64,000 nt of DNA from CAVQJU01 sp963729215 (GCA_963729215.1 CAVSND010000023.1:62001-126000); one strand, 5' to 3'; counted from the stretch's first letter, positions 42,958-52,910 are shown. Program-made: numbers and translations. Notes: generated by a model not told the origin, from the letters alone.

Positions 42958-45100
42958 TTATTCGTTAGAGCCCATCTGCCAGAGTGCGAAGGCCCAGTTG
43001 AGCGCGGTTTCGTGGAGGGCATCGTAGCGGCCTGATGCGCCGCCGTGGCCGGCGCCGAAATTCACCTTCAGGAGCAGCGGATTGCTGTCGGTCCTGGTCG
43101 CCCGCAGTTTGGCGACGAACTTCGCGCCTTCCCAGTACGACACCTGGCTGTCGTTGACCGACACCTTCACCAGCATGGCCGGATACGCCTGCGCCTTGAT
43201 GTTGTCGTACGGCGAGTATTTCGCCATGTAGTCGTACGCCGGCTTCTCGTTCGGGTTGCCCCACTCGATGTATTCGCTCGTCGTCAGCGGAAGCGTCGCG
43301 TCGAGCATGGTGTTGAGCACATCGACGAACGGCACCTGGGCAATGACGGCCTTGAACAGATCCGGCCGCATGTTCGCCACCGCGCCCACGAGCATTCCGC
43401 CTGCGCTGCCGCCCTGAATGACGAGCTTCTGTGTCGATGTGTACTTCTCGCCGATCAGGAACGTCGCCGAGGAGATGAAGTCCGTGAAGGTGTTGATCTT
43501 GTTCATCATCCGCCCGGCATCACGCCACGGCTCGCCAAGCTCGCCGCCGCCGCGAACGTGCGCGATCGCGTAGACGACGCCGCGATCGAGGAGCGGGAGC
43601 CGCTGCGACGAGAACGTCGGCGAGACGGAGAAGCCATACGAGCCGTAGCCGAACAGCAGCAGCGGCGCTGACCCGTCGCGTGGTACGCCCTTCTTGTAGA
43701 CGAGGGATATCGGAATCTTCGTCCCGTCCTGCGCGGTCGCGAACACTCGCTCGGACGCGTACGCCGAACGATCGAATCCGCCCGGCACCTCCGTCTGCTT
43801 GAGGAGCGTCGCCTTCCGCGTCGTCATGTCGTAGTCGTAAACGGATGCCGGCGTGACAAGCGATTGATAGCTGTACCGCAGCGTCGCGGTGCTGAAGACG
43901 AAATTGGGACCAGCCGTCGCGGCATACACGGGTTCGGGGAACGCGATGCGATGCCGCTCCCGGGAGCCGAGATCCATCACCTCGATCTGCTGAAGACCGT
44001 TCTCCCACTCCGACAGCACGAGATGCCCCGCGAACGCATCCATTCCCTCGATCTTCACTTCCGGACGGTGCGGCACCAGCTCCTTCCAGTTCGCCTCGGC
44101 TGGGTGGGCGACCGGCGCCGTGACGACCCGGAAGTTCTTCGCACCCTTGTTCGAGCGGATGTAGAAGAGATCGCCGCGATGGTCGATGTCGTACTCGTGG
44201 CCGGGTTCGCGCGGCGCGACGACGGTGAGCGGCGCCGTTGGGTTCGCCGCGGGTATGAACCTCGCCTCGGTGGACGTTTTCGCGGCGATCTGCAGGACGA
44301 GGATCGCCCGGTCGCGCGTGCGCCAGAGGTCGATGTCGAACAGCTCGTCCTTCTCGTCGTAGACGAGGTCGGTCTTGTCGGTGCCGATCGACGTGCCGGA
44401 AGAACTTGTCGTGGCGCTTGGTGACCGCGTCCTCGGTGACGTAGAAGAGTGTCTTGTTGTCGCTGGCCCACGCGGCGTTATCGACACGTTCGATGCGCTC
44501 GGACAAGAGCATTCCCGTGCGCAGATCCTTCACCTGCAGCGTGTACTGCCGGTAGCCGACGTTGTCGGTCGAATACGCCAGCAGGTTGCCATCGTCGCTG
44601 ACTTCGTAGACGTCGAGCGCCATGAACTTCTGGCCCTTCGCCATCTCGTTCAGATCGAGCACGATTTCTTCAGGAGCGCTGAGGCTGCCGTGCTTCCGGC
44701 AGTGCACGGGATACTGGAGCCCGGCGGTCGTGCGCGAGTAATAGAAGTAGTCGCCGCGCCGATAGGGGACCGTGTCGTCGGTTTCCTTGATGTGTCCGAC
44801 CATCTCCTTGAAGAGCGTGTCCTGGAGCGCCGCGGTCGGCTTCATCACGGCGTCGGTGTAGGCGTCCTCGGCTTTCAGGTAGTCCGTGACCTTCGGGTTG
44901 GATTGCTCACGCAGCCAGAAGTAGTCGTCGACCCGAGAGTCGCCGTGGACCGTGATCGTTTTCGGCTGCTTGTCGGCGACGGGCGGGCTCACGCTCGTGC
45001 CGGACGCGCGGCCCGCAGAACCGCCGCAGGCGGAAGCCAGGAGGAAGGAACACACTAGAGAAGTGTATTTCAGCGGGCGGAGCACGGTGTCGGATCCCAT
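42958..45100 (-). CDS. Oligopeptidase B-type S9A prolyl oligopeptidase, lipoprotein, frameshifted
   Basis: About 710 residues. The N-terminal lipobox region is SLVCSFLLASACGGS. The propeller domain has DDYFWLREQSNPKVTDYLKAE and YYSRTTAGLQYPVHCRK. One extra base at about 44390 must be removed (RHVIGTDKTDLVYDEKDE). The hydrolase domain has LFGYGSYGFSVSPTF, YAIAHVRGGGELG, the nucleophile GGSAGGMLVGAV, the acid in VSVNDSQVSYWEGAKF, and GAGHGGASGRYD with the His. Cleavage is after basic residues in the family. It is predicted to be anchored in the envelope. GTG 45085 is a likelier start than ATG 45100, which overlaps the upstream gene by 31 bases. Confidence 0.85.
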
Positions 45101-45855
45101 TTCGATCCATCCGGTTCCTTCTTGAAGTCCGACGTGACCACGAATGGAAGAGCGAGGTATTCGGGGTCGGTCACGATGGTCATGACCATGAGGTGATCGT
45201 TGCCGTCGGGTTCAGCAAAGCGTTCGAAGTACTCGGTGACAGTGGTCTTGCCGCTGTAAGGCACGCCGTTCTTCCGCAGGTAGCCGGGCTTCAGGTTCGT
45301 GGTCGCCACCTCGAGAGACCGCGACCGTACGCCCTGCCGCTGACCGAGGCCAAGCGGGAGCTGCACGCCGACAGGACTGAGGCCGGTTTCCCAGCGCGCG
45401 ACGGAATACCCCTGCCAACTGGGCGGCGCGTTCGCAGGCGCGTTGCCGCCAAAGTTGAAGATTCGCGTCTGCGTCCCTGCGTCGGCGTCCACTTTCAGCG
45501 TGTTGTCGTCCTGCCAGGTGATGTGCAACCGGCCCGGCATCCGCATGATCGCGGCCGCGCCGTACGCCCGGCACTGGTTGCCGGCGGCTTCGTCCTTTGC
45601 GGGATCCCAGTCGTTCATGACTTTCTTCGCCGCCGGATTCACCGGGACGCTCGCCGAATCGCCCTTGAGCGGCGTGACCATCCGCCAGCGCCAGTCCTCC
45701 GTGACGAGCGACACCCAATAACCCGTGAGATCGACGGGCGCCGCATCCTTCGGCGATCGTGCGGGCTGCGCGCCGCGTCCGGCCGGCGGGCCCTGCGCGA
45801 TCAACAGGGCGGGCGCGCCAATTGCGAACAGGATTGCGAGGAGACGTCGGCTCAT
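45070..45855 (-). CDS. Secreted acidobacterial family protein (LTGYWVS type)
   Basis: A 261-residue protein. The signal peptide MSRRLLAILFAIGAPALLIAQ precedes VDLTGYWVSLVTEDWRWRM, QCRAYGAAAIMRMPGRLHITWQDD, WQGYSVARWE and VTEYFERFAEPDGNDHLMVMTIV, TDPEYLALPFV. The layout (xTGxWxS, CxxYG, W-GxSxxxWE, Y-x-R-F-x-x-P-D-G-x-x-x-L-x-V-x-x-x-x-D-P-x-Y-L) is the same as in the larger family at 46879 and related to 39321. Function is unknown. It overlaps the MBL gene upstream by ATGA, so the two are probably co-translated. Confidence 0.75.
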   Translation of the reverse strand: MSRRLLAILFAIGAPALLIAQGPPAGRGAQPARSPKDAAPVDLTGYWVSLVTEDWRWRMVTPLKGDSASVPVNPAAKKVMNDWDPAKDEAAGNQCRAYGAAAIMRMPGRLHITWQDDNTLKVDADAGTQTRIFNFGGNAPANAPPSWQGYSVARWETGLSPVGVQLPLGLGQRQGVRSRSLEVATTNLKPGYLRKNGVPYSGKTTVTEYFERFAEPDGNDHLMVMTIVTDPEYLALPFVVTSDFKKEPDGSKWDPTPCSAR

Positions 45856-46859
45856 TTCGCCAGGCCCCTGAAAATCGACTCCACGAACTGGTCGGCCTTG
45901 ACGAAGCTCGCCGGCGTGACGTACTGCGGGTCGTAGTCGCGGCTCGGCCTCGCCGCCTTGATCTGCTCGAGCGTCATCTTCCTGTTAATCATGTCCTGCA
46001 CGCGGTCGCGGACGATGACGACCATGTCGCGGAATTCGACGATGTCGGCTTCGTCCGAGATGCGGCCGTGGCCGGGAACGACATATGTGCCGCCTTCTTC
46101 CGTGTGAGCGGGCACGACCAGCTGGAGCAGGTGTCCGAGCGCCGCGATCTCGCCCTGAACGCTGCCGCCGTTCGCGATGTCGATGAACGGGTAGCCGTCC
46201 GGCGTGAAGATGTCGCCCGCGCTGACGACATCCGATCCGCGGAACAGGACCATGCTGTCGCCGTCGGTATGGGCGTTGGGCTCGTGGTACAGCACGATCG
46301 CTTCGCCGTTGAAGTGCATGTCCTTGGTCGGCATGAAGTACTCGTCGAGCGGCATGCCGCGGAGCCGCTCGGACCCGCCCATCTGCCCGGGCTTCAGCGG
46401 CGGCAGCGCCGCCGTCATGCGGTTCAGCACACGTTCGTGCGCGATGATGTTGAGCGGCTGGAGGGGATCGGGAGCATTCGTCCCGGTGGCCGGCGCAAAA
46501 TCCGGGCGTGGATCGGGCGGCCCGGCGGCGAGGCCCACATTCCCGCCGACGTGATCGGCATGCACGTGCGTGTTGATGATGAACCGGATCGGACGCGTCG
46601 AAAGCTTGCGCACTTCGGCGAGCAGCGCGGTTGAAGACGCCGCGACTCCAGAATCGACGATCAGCACGCCCTCGTCGCCGACCTGCACGGTCACGTTTCC
46701 GCCCGCACCGAAGATCGCGTAGACGTTGCGCTGCACGCGAAGCGTTTCGAGGGCCGGCGGCGCACCGGCGCCGGCCGGCGGCTGCTGCGCGCGCATCGAG
46801 CCGGCGGCGATGGCCGACACGACCGCGACGGCGAGAAGCGCGAGAACGAATCGGCGCAT
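45852..46859 (-). CDS. Secreted MBL-fold metallohydrolase
   Basis: A 335-residue protein. The signal peptide is MRRFVLALLAVAVVSAIAAGSMRAQ. The core has NVYAIFGAGGNVTVQVGDEGVLIVDSG, the metal site INTHVHADHVGGN, EPNAHTDGDSMVLFRGSDVVSAGDIF, and VPGHGRISDEADI. This matches the quinoprotein-relay-type/SoxH-like subgroup of MBL enzymes common near PQQ dehydrogenases. The C-terminus (TLEQIKAARPSRDYDPQY) is shared with the remnant at 26438. It is the second gene of a four-gene minus-strand run between two secreted family proteins. Confidence 0.85.
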   Translation of the reverse strand: MRRFVLALLAVAVVSAIAAGSMRAQQPPAGAGAPPALETLRVQRNVYAIFGAGGNVTVQVGDEGVLIVDSGVAASSTALLAEVRKLSTRPIRFIINTHVHADHVGGNVGLAAGPPDPRPDFAPATGTNAPDPLQPLNIIAHERVLNRMTAALPPLKPGQMGGSERLRGMPLDEYFMPTKDMHFNGEAIVLYHEPNAHTDGDSMVLFRGSDVVSAGDIFTPDGYPFIDIANGGSVQGEIAALGHLLQLVVPAHTEEGGTYVVPGHGRISDEADIVEFRDMVVIVRDRVQDMINRKMTLEQIKAARPSRDYDPQYVTPASFVKADQFVESIFRGLAK

Positions 46860-46878
46860 TGGGGCGGCTCCTGCTTCC

Positions 46879-47802
46879 TTACTGAAGGTTGCAGCCGCCG
46901 CCGTTCAGGCCGCAGTTGCAGTACCGCACGCAGATCGCAGGCGGCGGGTTCGCCGGCTTGCCCATCGTCTTTCGATACTCCGGATACATCGTCGCCGCGC
47001 CGCCGCGCGTGGCCTCGGCGGGGAGGCCGTACCAGTCCGCCACCTCGTGCAGGAACGGGTTGGTGCCGGGCAGATGATTCGGGACGGTGTTCGCCGCGCC
47101 TGGGAGCTCGGCGGCAGTCTCGCAGATGTCGCGGCCCATCTGCTGCGTGAGATCGAGCACCCACGTCTGGCTGCGCACGAGCGGTTCGGTCAGGATCACC
47201 GGATCGGTGATGACCGTTTCAACGGTCAGGTAGTTGCCGTGCCGAACCCAGTGTTCGGTAAACGTCCGCTTGTCGCTGGCGGGGATGCCGTTGCGGCGGA
47301 TGTAGTTCTCCTTGAGGTGCGTCGTGTAGATGTTGAGCACGTTGTCCTGCCACGAGCCCACCGAAAAGCCCGACCACGTGTACGGCGCGTTGGCCGAGGG
47401 ACGCGGGCGGCCGTCGAGGTAGATCGTCCGCTCCATTTCCTGAAATCCCATGCGCAGGTGGTAGGCGACGAGACGGTTGGTCACCGGATCGCGGACGGCG
47501 TCGACGCGCATGTTGGAGAGCCCGCGCATCATGTAGTCGCCCGCGTGCGGCCGACACTGATATTCCTGTACGACGGAGATGCGGTCGGCGTCGTAGCTGT
47601 CGGCGCGGAGCCGACCCGCCTCGCTCAGCGGGATCCCGAGGTAGTCGCCCAGCTCAGGGCCAGGCAGGCGTTCCGGATTATCCTCGTGAAACAGGGGCGC
47701 CCAGTGCCCGGAGAAATCTGCCTGCGCCGAGGCGGGACTGGCGCAGGCGAGCACTCCGAGAAGTACCGCGGCGGCCGCAAAGGTGGAGCGCAACCGGGCC
47801 AT
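46879..47802 (-). CDS. Secreted acidobacterial family protein with Cys-rich C-terminus
   Basis: About 307 residues from ATG 47802, with GGGAGA upstream. The signal peptide (MARLRSTFAAAAVLLGVLACASPASAQ) precedes ADFSGHWAPLFHEDNPERLPGP, YQCRPHAGDYMMRGL, TWSGFSVGSWQDNVLNIYTTHLKENYIRRNG and VRHGNYLTVETVITDPVILTEP. It belongs to the same broad family as 45070. The end is unusual: AICVRYCNCGLNGGGCNLQ, four cysteines in 14 residues, suggesting a disulfide knot or metal site. First gene of the run leading to the MBL enzyme. Confidence 0.75.
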   Translation of the reverse strand: MARLRSTFAAAAVLLGVLACASPASAQADFSGHWAPLFHEDNPERLPGPELGDYLGIPLSEAGRLRADSYDADRISVVQEYQCRPHAGDYMMRGLSNMRVDAVRDPVTNRLVAYHLRMGFQEMERTIYLDGRPRPSANAPYTWSGFSVGSWQDNVLNIYTTHLKENYIRRNGIPASDKRTFTEHWVRHGNYLTVETVITDPVILTEPLVRSQTWVLDLTQQMGRDICETAAELPGAANTVPNHLPGTNPFLHEVADWYGLPAEATRGGAATMYPEYRKTMGKPANPPPAICVRYCNCGLNGGGCNLQ

Positions 47803-47857
47803 TGATGGATCTCCCGGGGAGACAATAGCCAATGGGCGTGGCGGGTAGCAAGAGATT

Positions 47858-48457
47858 CTAGCGCGGCGCGCGGTTCAGCGTGCCCCGGTAGGTCGTCGTT
47901 CGTCCCGGCGTGACGATCACTTCGACCGCGAGGGGTTCGTAGTCGGGCGCCACGATCTCGATCTGGTGCAGTCCCGCAGGCAGATCGAGATGGTTGTAGT
48001 AGCCGCTGAAGGACTCGACGATGCCCATCGGCCATCCATCCGCATAGACGAGCGCCCGGCGCGGATCCACGTCGAGCTGCAGCCCGCCTGTCGGCCGGTT
48101 GGCATCTATCGGCGGCGGTGGCGCCGCCGGAAACGGCGTATCGAAGCCGACCGGCGCCCAATAGTACGGATCGACGAACAGCAACCCGAACCAGAGTGAG
48201 CGAACAGGAAAGGGGGCGCGCCCCGGCAGCGTCCTGGGACGGGTGGTCATCGACCATCCAAACGGTGGTTGGTTCGAGCGCGGCGGTGCTGCGGTCGATG
48301 GACGGCCCGGCGGCGCCGATCCAGGCGCGGGCGCCGGCGGGCGCGCGGGCGCTCCGCGGGATGCCGTCATCACGCCTGCCTGAGCCGACAACCGCAGCGG
48401 CAGCAACGCTGCGCCTGAGACGAAGACGAGAGCGGCGACCAGGACTACAGCTTTCAT
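47858..48457 (-). CDS. PEGA-domain secreted protein
   Basis: A 199-residue protein. The signal peptide MKAVVLVAALVFVSGAALLP precedes a Pro/Ala-rich linker (residues 30-75), a short aromatic segment (WFGLLFVDPYYWAPV), and a C-terminal PEGA domain: LQLDVDPRRALVYADGWPMGIVESFSGYYNHLDLPAGLHQIEIVAPDYEPLAVEVIVTPGRTTTYRGTL. PEGA domains are small surface beta-domains, probably for protein or polysaccharide contacts. It follows the ModA-like binding protein gene on the same strand with 4 bases between. Confidence 0.85.
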   Translation of the reverse strand: MKAVVLVAALVFVSGAALLPLRLSAQAGVMTASRGAPARPPAPAPGSAPPGRPSTAAPPRSNQPPFGWSMTTRPRTLPGRAPFPVRSLWFGLLFVDPYYWAPVGFDTPFPAAPPPPIDANRPTGGLQLDVDPRRALVYADGWPMGIVESFSGYYNHLDLPAGLHQIEIVAPDYEPLAVEVIVTPGRTTTYRGTLNRAPR

Positions 48458-48461
48458 CCCT

Positions 48462-49239
48462 CTAGCGTTCCATTCCCTTTGCTTTTATCACGGGGAGATT
48501 CGCCGGCGCCATCAGGAAATCGACGAAGCCCTTCGCCGCGCCTCGCTCCTGTCCTTTCACGTTCAGCGCGGCGGTCATCACCACGTAGCTTTGAATGTCG
48601 GCCGGAAACGCACCGACGAGCTCAACGCCCTTGACCGGAAGAATCTCGCTGACCGGCGCCACGCCGATTTCGACGGTGCCGTCGGCCACGACCTCGCCGA
48701 CCTGTGACGCGGTGTCGCGAAGGCGATATTTGGGTTTCACCTCGTTAGCGATGCCGAGCTTCGTGACGAGCGCCTCGAAAGGCGCCGCGCTCGCGCCCTG
48801 GGTGGCGTACGTGATCGACTTGGCCGAGAGGAGCGCCTTCTTGAACGCATCCACGCTGGCGATGTCGGGCTTCTTCGAGCCCGCGCGGACGGAGAGGCCG
48901 AGGCCTGAGCGCGCGATGATCGTCCTCGAGTCTGCGGCCAGCCTGCCCGCCTTGATCTCCTGATCGACGAGGGCAGTCGTCATCACCGCGACGTCGAACG
49001 CCTCGCCAGCCTCGATCCGTTTCTGAATCGCGGTGGACGGCTCGAACTTCAGGACGACCTTGTTGCCGGTTTTCTGCTCGAACTGCGGCACGAGCTCTTC
49101 CACCACGGCCCTCAGACCGTTCGAGCAGAGCACTTTGATCTCCGCGGCGCGCGGCCGCGTTCGCGAGCGCGGCGACTAGCACAACGGCAATGAACGCGAC
49201 CCGGATGGATGCGACGGCAACTCGATTGATTTTGGTCAT
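48462..49239 (-). CDS. ModA-like extracytoplasmic substrate-binding protein, frameshifted
   Basis: The signal peptide is MTKINRVAVASIRVAFIAVVLVAALANA. After removal of one base near 49148, the text continues AEIKVLCSNGLRAVVEELVPQFEQKTGNKVVLKFEPSTAIQKRIEAGEAFDVAVM, the type II periplasmic-binding fold of the molybdate-binding group. The SNGLRAV start and SASQ-like switch (QGASAAPFEAL) fit 'extracellular solute-binding protein family 11' members that have no transporter nearby. Ligand unknown; no permease or ATPase is in the window. Its start overlaps the hydrolase stop by one base. Confidence 0.75.
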
Positions 49240-50087
49240 TAGTGTTTCCGTATGAAATTCAGCACGGCCCGGTTGAAGACGTCTGGCTGTTCCCAATATG
49301 TGGAGTGACCGGCTTCGGGTACGACGAGCGTCTCGGCGCGCTTGATCCTCGCCGCGAACATCCTCATGACCGGCGGCGGCGCAAACATATCCGCATCGCC
49401 CGTGAGAAGCATCGTCGGCACTGTTATCGTCTCGAGCTGCGCGAACGTGATCTTGTTCTTGAGGGGCTGCGCGGGCGCCGGCGGGCCCGGCGGCCGGCTG
49501 ATGTGTTCGAGCTCGACCCACTTGCGGGTGCCCTCGGGATTGCCCGCGCGGTAGGACGGCGACACCTCGCGCAGTTCGGCCGGCATGGCCGTGAACTCGG
49601 GCGGGCGGATGCGCCTTCCGAGCGCGAGGAATTCCTCGTCCTGCACGCCGCCGATGCTGTTGGCGACGACGATGCTGCGGAGACGTGTGGGAAACGAAAG
49701 GGCGGTGTCGAAGGTGACGAAGCCGCCGGCGGCGGTGCCGACGAGATGGAACCGGTCGATGTGCAGGTGATCCATCAACGCGATCAAGTCGTCCGCGGCG
49801 GTACCCGGCGGCGAGCCGGCCGCGCTCTCGGTCCGGCCCCAGCCGCGGCGATCGAACGACACGACGCGATAGCCCGCCGCGGTGAACGCGGGAATCTGAT
49901 GCTCCCAGGCGCGGACGCTTCCGGTCGCCGCGTGCATCAGCACGAGCGGCGTGCCGGAGCCGCCGCTGTCGATGTAGAACAGGCGGACGCCCGGAAGGTC
50001 CGCGTATCCCTCGTGAGCCGTCTGCGTCTGCGCGCGCGTAACCACGCCCGCCAAGAGCAGTGCTGCCGCGCACACCAGCCAGCGCAT
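49239..50087 (-). CDS. Secreted alpha/beta-hydrolase
   Basis: About 282 residues from ATG 50087. The signal peptide MRWLVCAAALLLAGVVTRAQ precedes the hydrolase fold: GVRLFYIDSGGSGTPLVLMHAATGSVRAWEHQ, DRRGWGRTE, and LTGDADMFAPP, GHSTYWEQP (the Asp/His region). At the nucleophile elbow the sequence is HLVGTAAGGFVTF: the usual G-x-S-x-G reads G-T-A-A-G-G, so the catalytic Ser appears replaced by Ala. That would make it an inactive hydrolase or one using another residue; a single-base error could also explain it. It is co-transcribed with the binding protein. Confidence 0.75.
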   Translation of the reverse strand: MRWLVCAAALLLAGVVTRAQTQTAHEGYADLPGVRLFYIDSGGSGTPLVLMHAATGSVRAWEHQIPAFTAAGYRVVSFDRRGWGRTESAAGSPPGTAADDLIALMDHLHIDRFHLVGTAAGGFVTFDTALSFPTRLRSIVVANSIGGVQDEEFLALGRRIRPPEFTAMPAELREVSPSYRAGNPEGTRKWVELEHISRPPGPPAPAQPLKNKITFAQLETITVPTMLLTGDADMFAPPPVMRMFAARIKRAETLVVPEAGHSTYWEQPDVFNRAVLNFIRKH

Positions 50088-50096
50088 TCCAATCTC

Positions 50097-50168
50097 CACG
50101 AGCCCCGAGCCCCGAGCCCCGAGCCCCGAGCCACGAGCTACGAGCCACGGGCCACGAGCCCCGAGCCA
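50097..50168. repeat. CACGAGC/CCCGAGC short-repeat array
   Basis: Four perfect AGCCCCG units are followed by AGCCACGAGCTACGAGCCAC and further variants, about nine 7-base units in all. It fills the divergent gap between the hydrolase and sulfotransferase genes, where promoters would be expected. Confidence 0.8.
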
Positions 50169-50218
50169 AGCCCCTGGCCCCGGCGATTCTACTGCTGTAG
50201 CATGCCTCCGGCTCAAGC

Positions 50219-51211
50219 ATGTCTTTCCAGCGACGCCCGCTTTCACTCCCGATGCAGGTGCTTTTCGGCACCGTCATCGAGCGGGTGATGGGGCCACTCA
50301 TCCGGTTTCAGGAGCGGCGGGGCAATGCCTCGAAGTTCTTCGCCCGCATCGCCGCGCAGCAGGAGAAGCGGATCCGCCAGAGGAATCCGTTCCTCCGGTA
50401 CACGCCCGGACCCCAGGATGTGTTCGTGATGACGTTCGCGAAGAGCGGCACGAACTGGATGATGCAGATCGCGCATCAACTCATCTACCACGGGAAGGGC
50501 GAGTACAACCACCTGCACGAGGTCGTGCCGTGGCCGGACACGACGATCATGCCGTTCTTCATGAAGAAGTACGCCATCCCCATCGAAGAAGCCACCCACT
50601 GGGAACAATCGCCCGAGCGGAAGCGCGTCATCAAGACCCACTACAACTGGGACCTGCTGCCGCACTCGGATCAGGCGCGGTACATCGCCGTCATCAGGGA
50701 TCCCAAGGACATCTTCGTCTCGAACTATCTCTTCGTCAGGGACGGTGTGTACGGCAGCGCGATGCCGTCGGTCGACACGTGGTTCGACCTCTTCCTGTCG
50801 CCGCACTTCCCGCTCGGCGGATCGTGGGCGGTGAACGCCGCCGGCTATTGGGCCGAGCGTCACCGGCCGAACGTGCTCGTCGTGTCGTTCAAGTCGATGA
50901 AGGCCGATCTGCGCGGCACCGTCGTGAAGGTCGCGGACTTCCTGGGCATCCGCGCCTCGGACTCCCTCATCGACGAAGTCTGCCGGCTCTCGTCGTTCGA
51001 GTACATGAAGCAGAACGACCACAAGTTCTGGATCGGGCAGCTCGTGCCGTGGCGCAAGCCGGGCTCGATGATTCGCAAGGGCACGCAGGGAGGTTCGTCC
51101 GAGCTGCTGAGCGTCGAACGCCAGCGCCAGATCGATCGGCACTTCATCGAGGAGCTCGAACGCCTCGGGTCGGACTTTCCCTACCGGGAGTTCTGCGACA
51201 TCGCCGTATAG
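50219..51211 (+). CDS. Sulfotransferase-family (P-loop, type 1) protein
   Basis: A 330-residue protein. The 5'-phosphosulfate loop is FAKSGTNWMMQIAHQL (family PKSGTxW). The 3'-phosphate-binding segment is RYIAVIRDPKDIFVSNYLF (R-DPxD-xxS). The C-terminal stretch SMIRKGTQGGSSELLS matches the RKGxxGDW region. It moves sulfate from PAPS to a hydroxyl or amine of an unknown acceptor. No PAPS-synthesis genes are nearby. It is convergent with the IlvD/Edd gene, whose stop lies 6 bases away. Confidence 0.85.
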   Translation: MSFQRRPLSLPMQVLFGTVIERVMGPLIRFQERRGNASKFFARIAAQQEKRIRQRNPFLRYTPGPQDVFVMTFAKSGTNWMMQIAHQLIYHGKGEYNHLHEVVPWPDTTIMPFFMKKYAIPIEEATHWEQSPERKRVIKTHYNWDLLPHSDQARYIAVIRDPKDIFVSNYLFVRDGVYGSAMPSVDTWFDLFLSPHFPLGGSWAVNAAGYWAERHRPNVLVVSFKSMKADLRGTVVKVADFLGIRASDSLIDEVCRLSSFEYMKQNDHKFWIGQLVPWRKPGSMIRKGTQGGSSELLSVERQRQIDRHFIEELERLGSDFPYREFCDIAV

Positions 51212-51217
51212 AAACCG

Positions 51218-52910
51218 CTACTTCTGCTCGATGAGGACGGCGCCGGTCGACATCGGCTGGACGCTGCGCTGGTAGATCGACAGGTACCCCTTCGACTTCG
51301 GCAGCGCCGGATCGCCCCGGCGGGCGCGGCGCCCTGCGAGCTCCACCTCGGGCACGTCGAGGTCGAGCGTTCGCGCGTCCACGTCGATCCGGATACGGTC
51401 GCCGTTCTCGACGAGCGCGAGCGGTCCGCCGACGGCCGATTCCGGCGACACCTCGGCGACCATGATTCCTTTGAGGCACAGTCCGGACAACTGGCCGTCG
51501 CTGACGAATGCGACTTCGTCCGTCAGTCCAGCCGCGTCCAGCGCGAACACGACACGGGATGCCGGACCGGCCATTCCCGGGCCCGCCCTTGGGGCCCATG
51601 CCGCGCACGACGAGGACGCGCCCCGGCGTGACTTCGCCCTTCTCGATCCCCTCGATCGCCGCGAGGCCGTTCTCGTAGACGGTCGCCGGACCGTCGAACT
51701 GCGTTTTTCTGCCAGGGCCACGCACGCCGAGCTTGACGATCGCGCTTTCGGGCGCCAGCGATCCGTGCAGCACGACAATCGGCGGCTTGTCGGCGAACGG
51801 CCGCTCGATCGGCCTGATGACCTCCTCGTCCGCAAGGACGACGTCGGCGAGGTTGTCGCGGACCGGCAGGCCGGTCACCGTCAGCGCGTCGAGATCGAGC
51901 AGCGACTCGAGCTGCTTCATCAGCGCGCGCGCGCCGCCCGCGGCCTCGAACGCTTCGATCGTGTCCGATCCGTTCGGGCTGACGGCGCTCAGGACGGGCA
52001 CCTGTTCGCCCAGATCGTTGAACAGCTGGAAGACGTCCACGTCCACGCCGGACTCGATCGCGGTCGCCTGCAGATGCTTGATGCAGTTGATCGATCCGCT
52101 CACCGCGAGCACGGCGGCCGCGGCGTTTCGAAATGCGCCGGGCGTGAGGATGTCGCGCGGCTTGAGATCGTCCCACACCATCTCGACGATGCGGCGTCCG
52201 GACCGGCGCGCGAAGTCGAACATCTTCGGGCTGTTCGCGAGCACCGGCGCGCAGCCGGGCAGCGCCATGCCGAGCGCTTCGCACACGATGTGCATGGAGT
52301 TGGCCGTGCCCATCCCCGAGCAGACGCCGGGGCCGCCGATCGCGTGGTCGCACATGCCGCGCAGCGTTTCCTTCGACAGCTTGCCGAACATCGCCTGGAC
52401 CGATCCCAGGAAGACGTCCTCGATGTCCACGTGCTTGCCGTTGAAGTGTCCGCTCGGCTGGTAGCCGCACATGACGAGGATGGTCGGGATGTTGAAGCGC
52501 CCGGCCGCCATCAGATGCGCGGGCGGCGTCTTGTCGCAGGACGACAGGCACACCATGCCGTCGAGCTGCGCGCCCTCGACGGCGATTTCCATGTCGTTGA
52601 CGATGAGGTCGCGGCTGGCGAGCATGTAGCCGCCGCTGGCGCCGGCGCTGATGATGAAATCGCTGGGCGCGGCCGTCCGGATCTCGAACGGCAGTCCGCC
52701 GGCGTCGCGCACGGCCTCTTTGACGACCTTGGCGATGCCGTCGAGGTGGCTGAAGCAGATCGCCAGCTCCGACGAGCTGTTGACGACGGCGATCTTCGGC
52801 TTCAGCATGTCCTCGTCCGACAGGCCGAGCGCTTTCCATTGAGCCCGCCGCACGGCCTCGCGCGGCGAACCGGGCTCGAAATTACTTCTCAGCGCCCTTT
52901 TCATTTGCAA
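51218..52910 (-). CDS. IlvD/Edd-family dehydratase, frameshifted
   Basis: About 563 residues. Fe-S and metal-site landmarks are GMVCLSSCDKTPPAHLMAAGRF, DHAIGGPGVCSGMGTANSM, CGYQPSGHF. One extra base near 51575 must be removed (GMGPKGGPGMAGPASRVVFAL, then VAFVSDGQLSGLCLKGIMVAEVSPESAVGG). It converts a 2,3-dihydroxy acid to the 2-keto acid. The sequence lacks features that would single out branched-chain synthesis, and its neighbours (MFS transporter, aconitase X) suggest sugar-acid or related hydroxy-acid catabolism. Divergent from the transporter by 18 bases. Confidence 0.85.

Noticed and set aside
2961..50168. CRISPR arrays
   Set aside because: The repeats are 7-14 bases, directly tandem, with no unique spacers and no cas genes.
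51462..52910. Long plus-strand frame fused upstream of the MFS transporter
   Set aside because: Antisense to the IlvD/Edd gene; Arg/Ala/Asp-rich noise. The transporter begins at about 52929.
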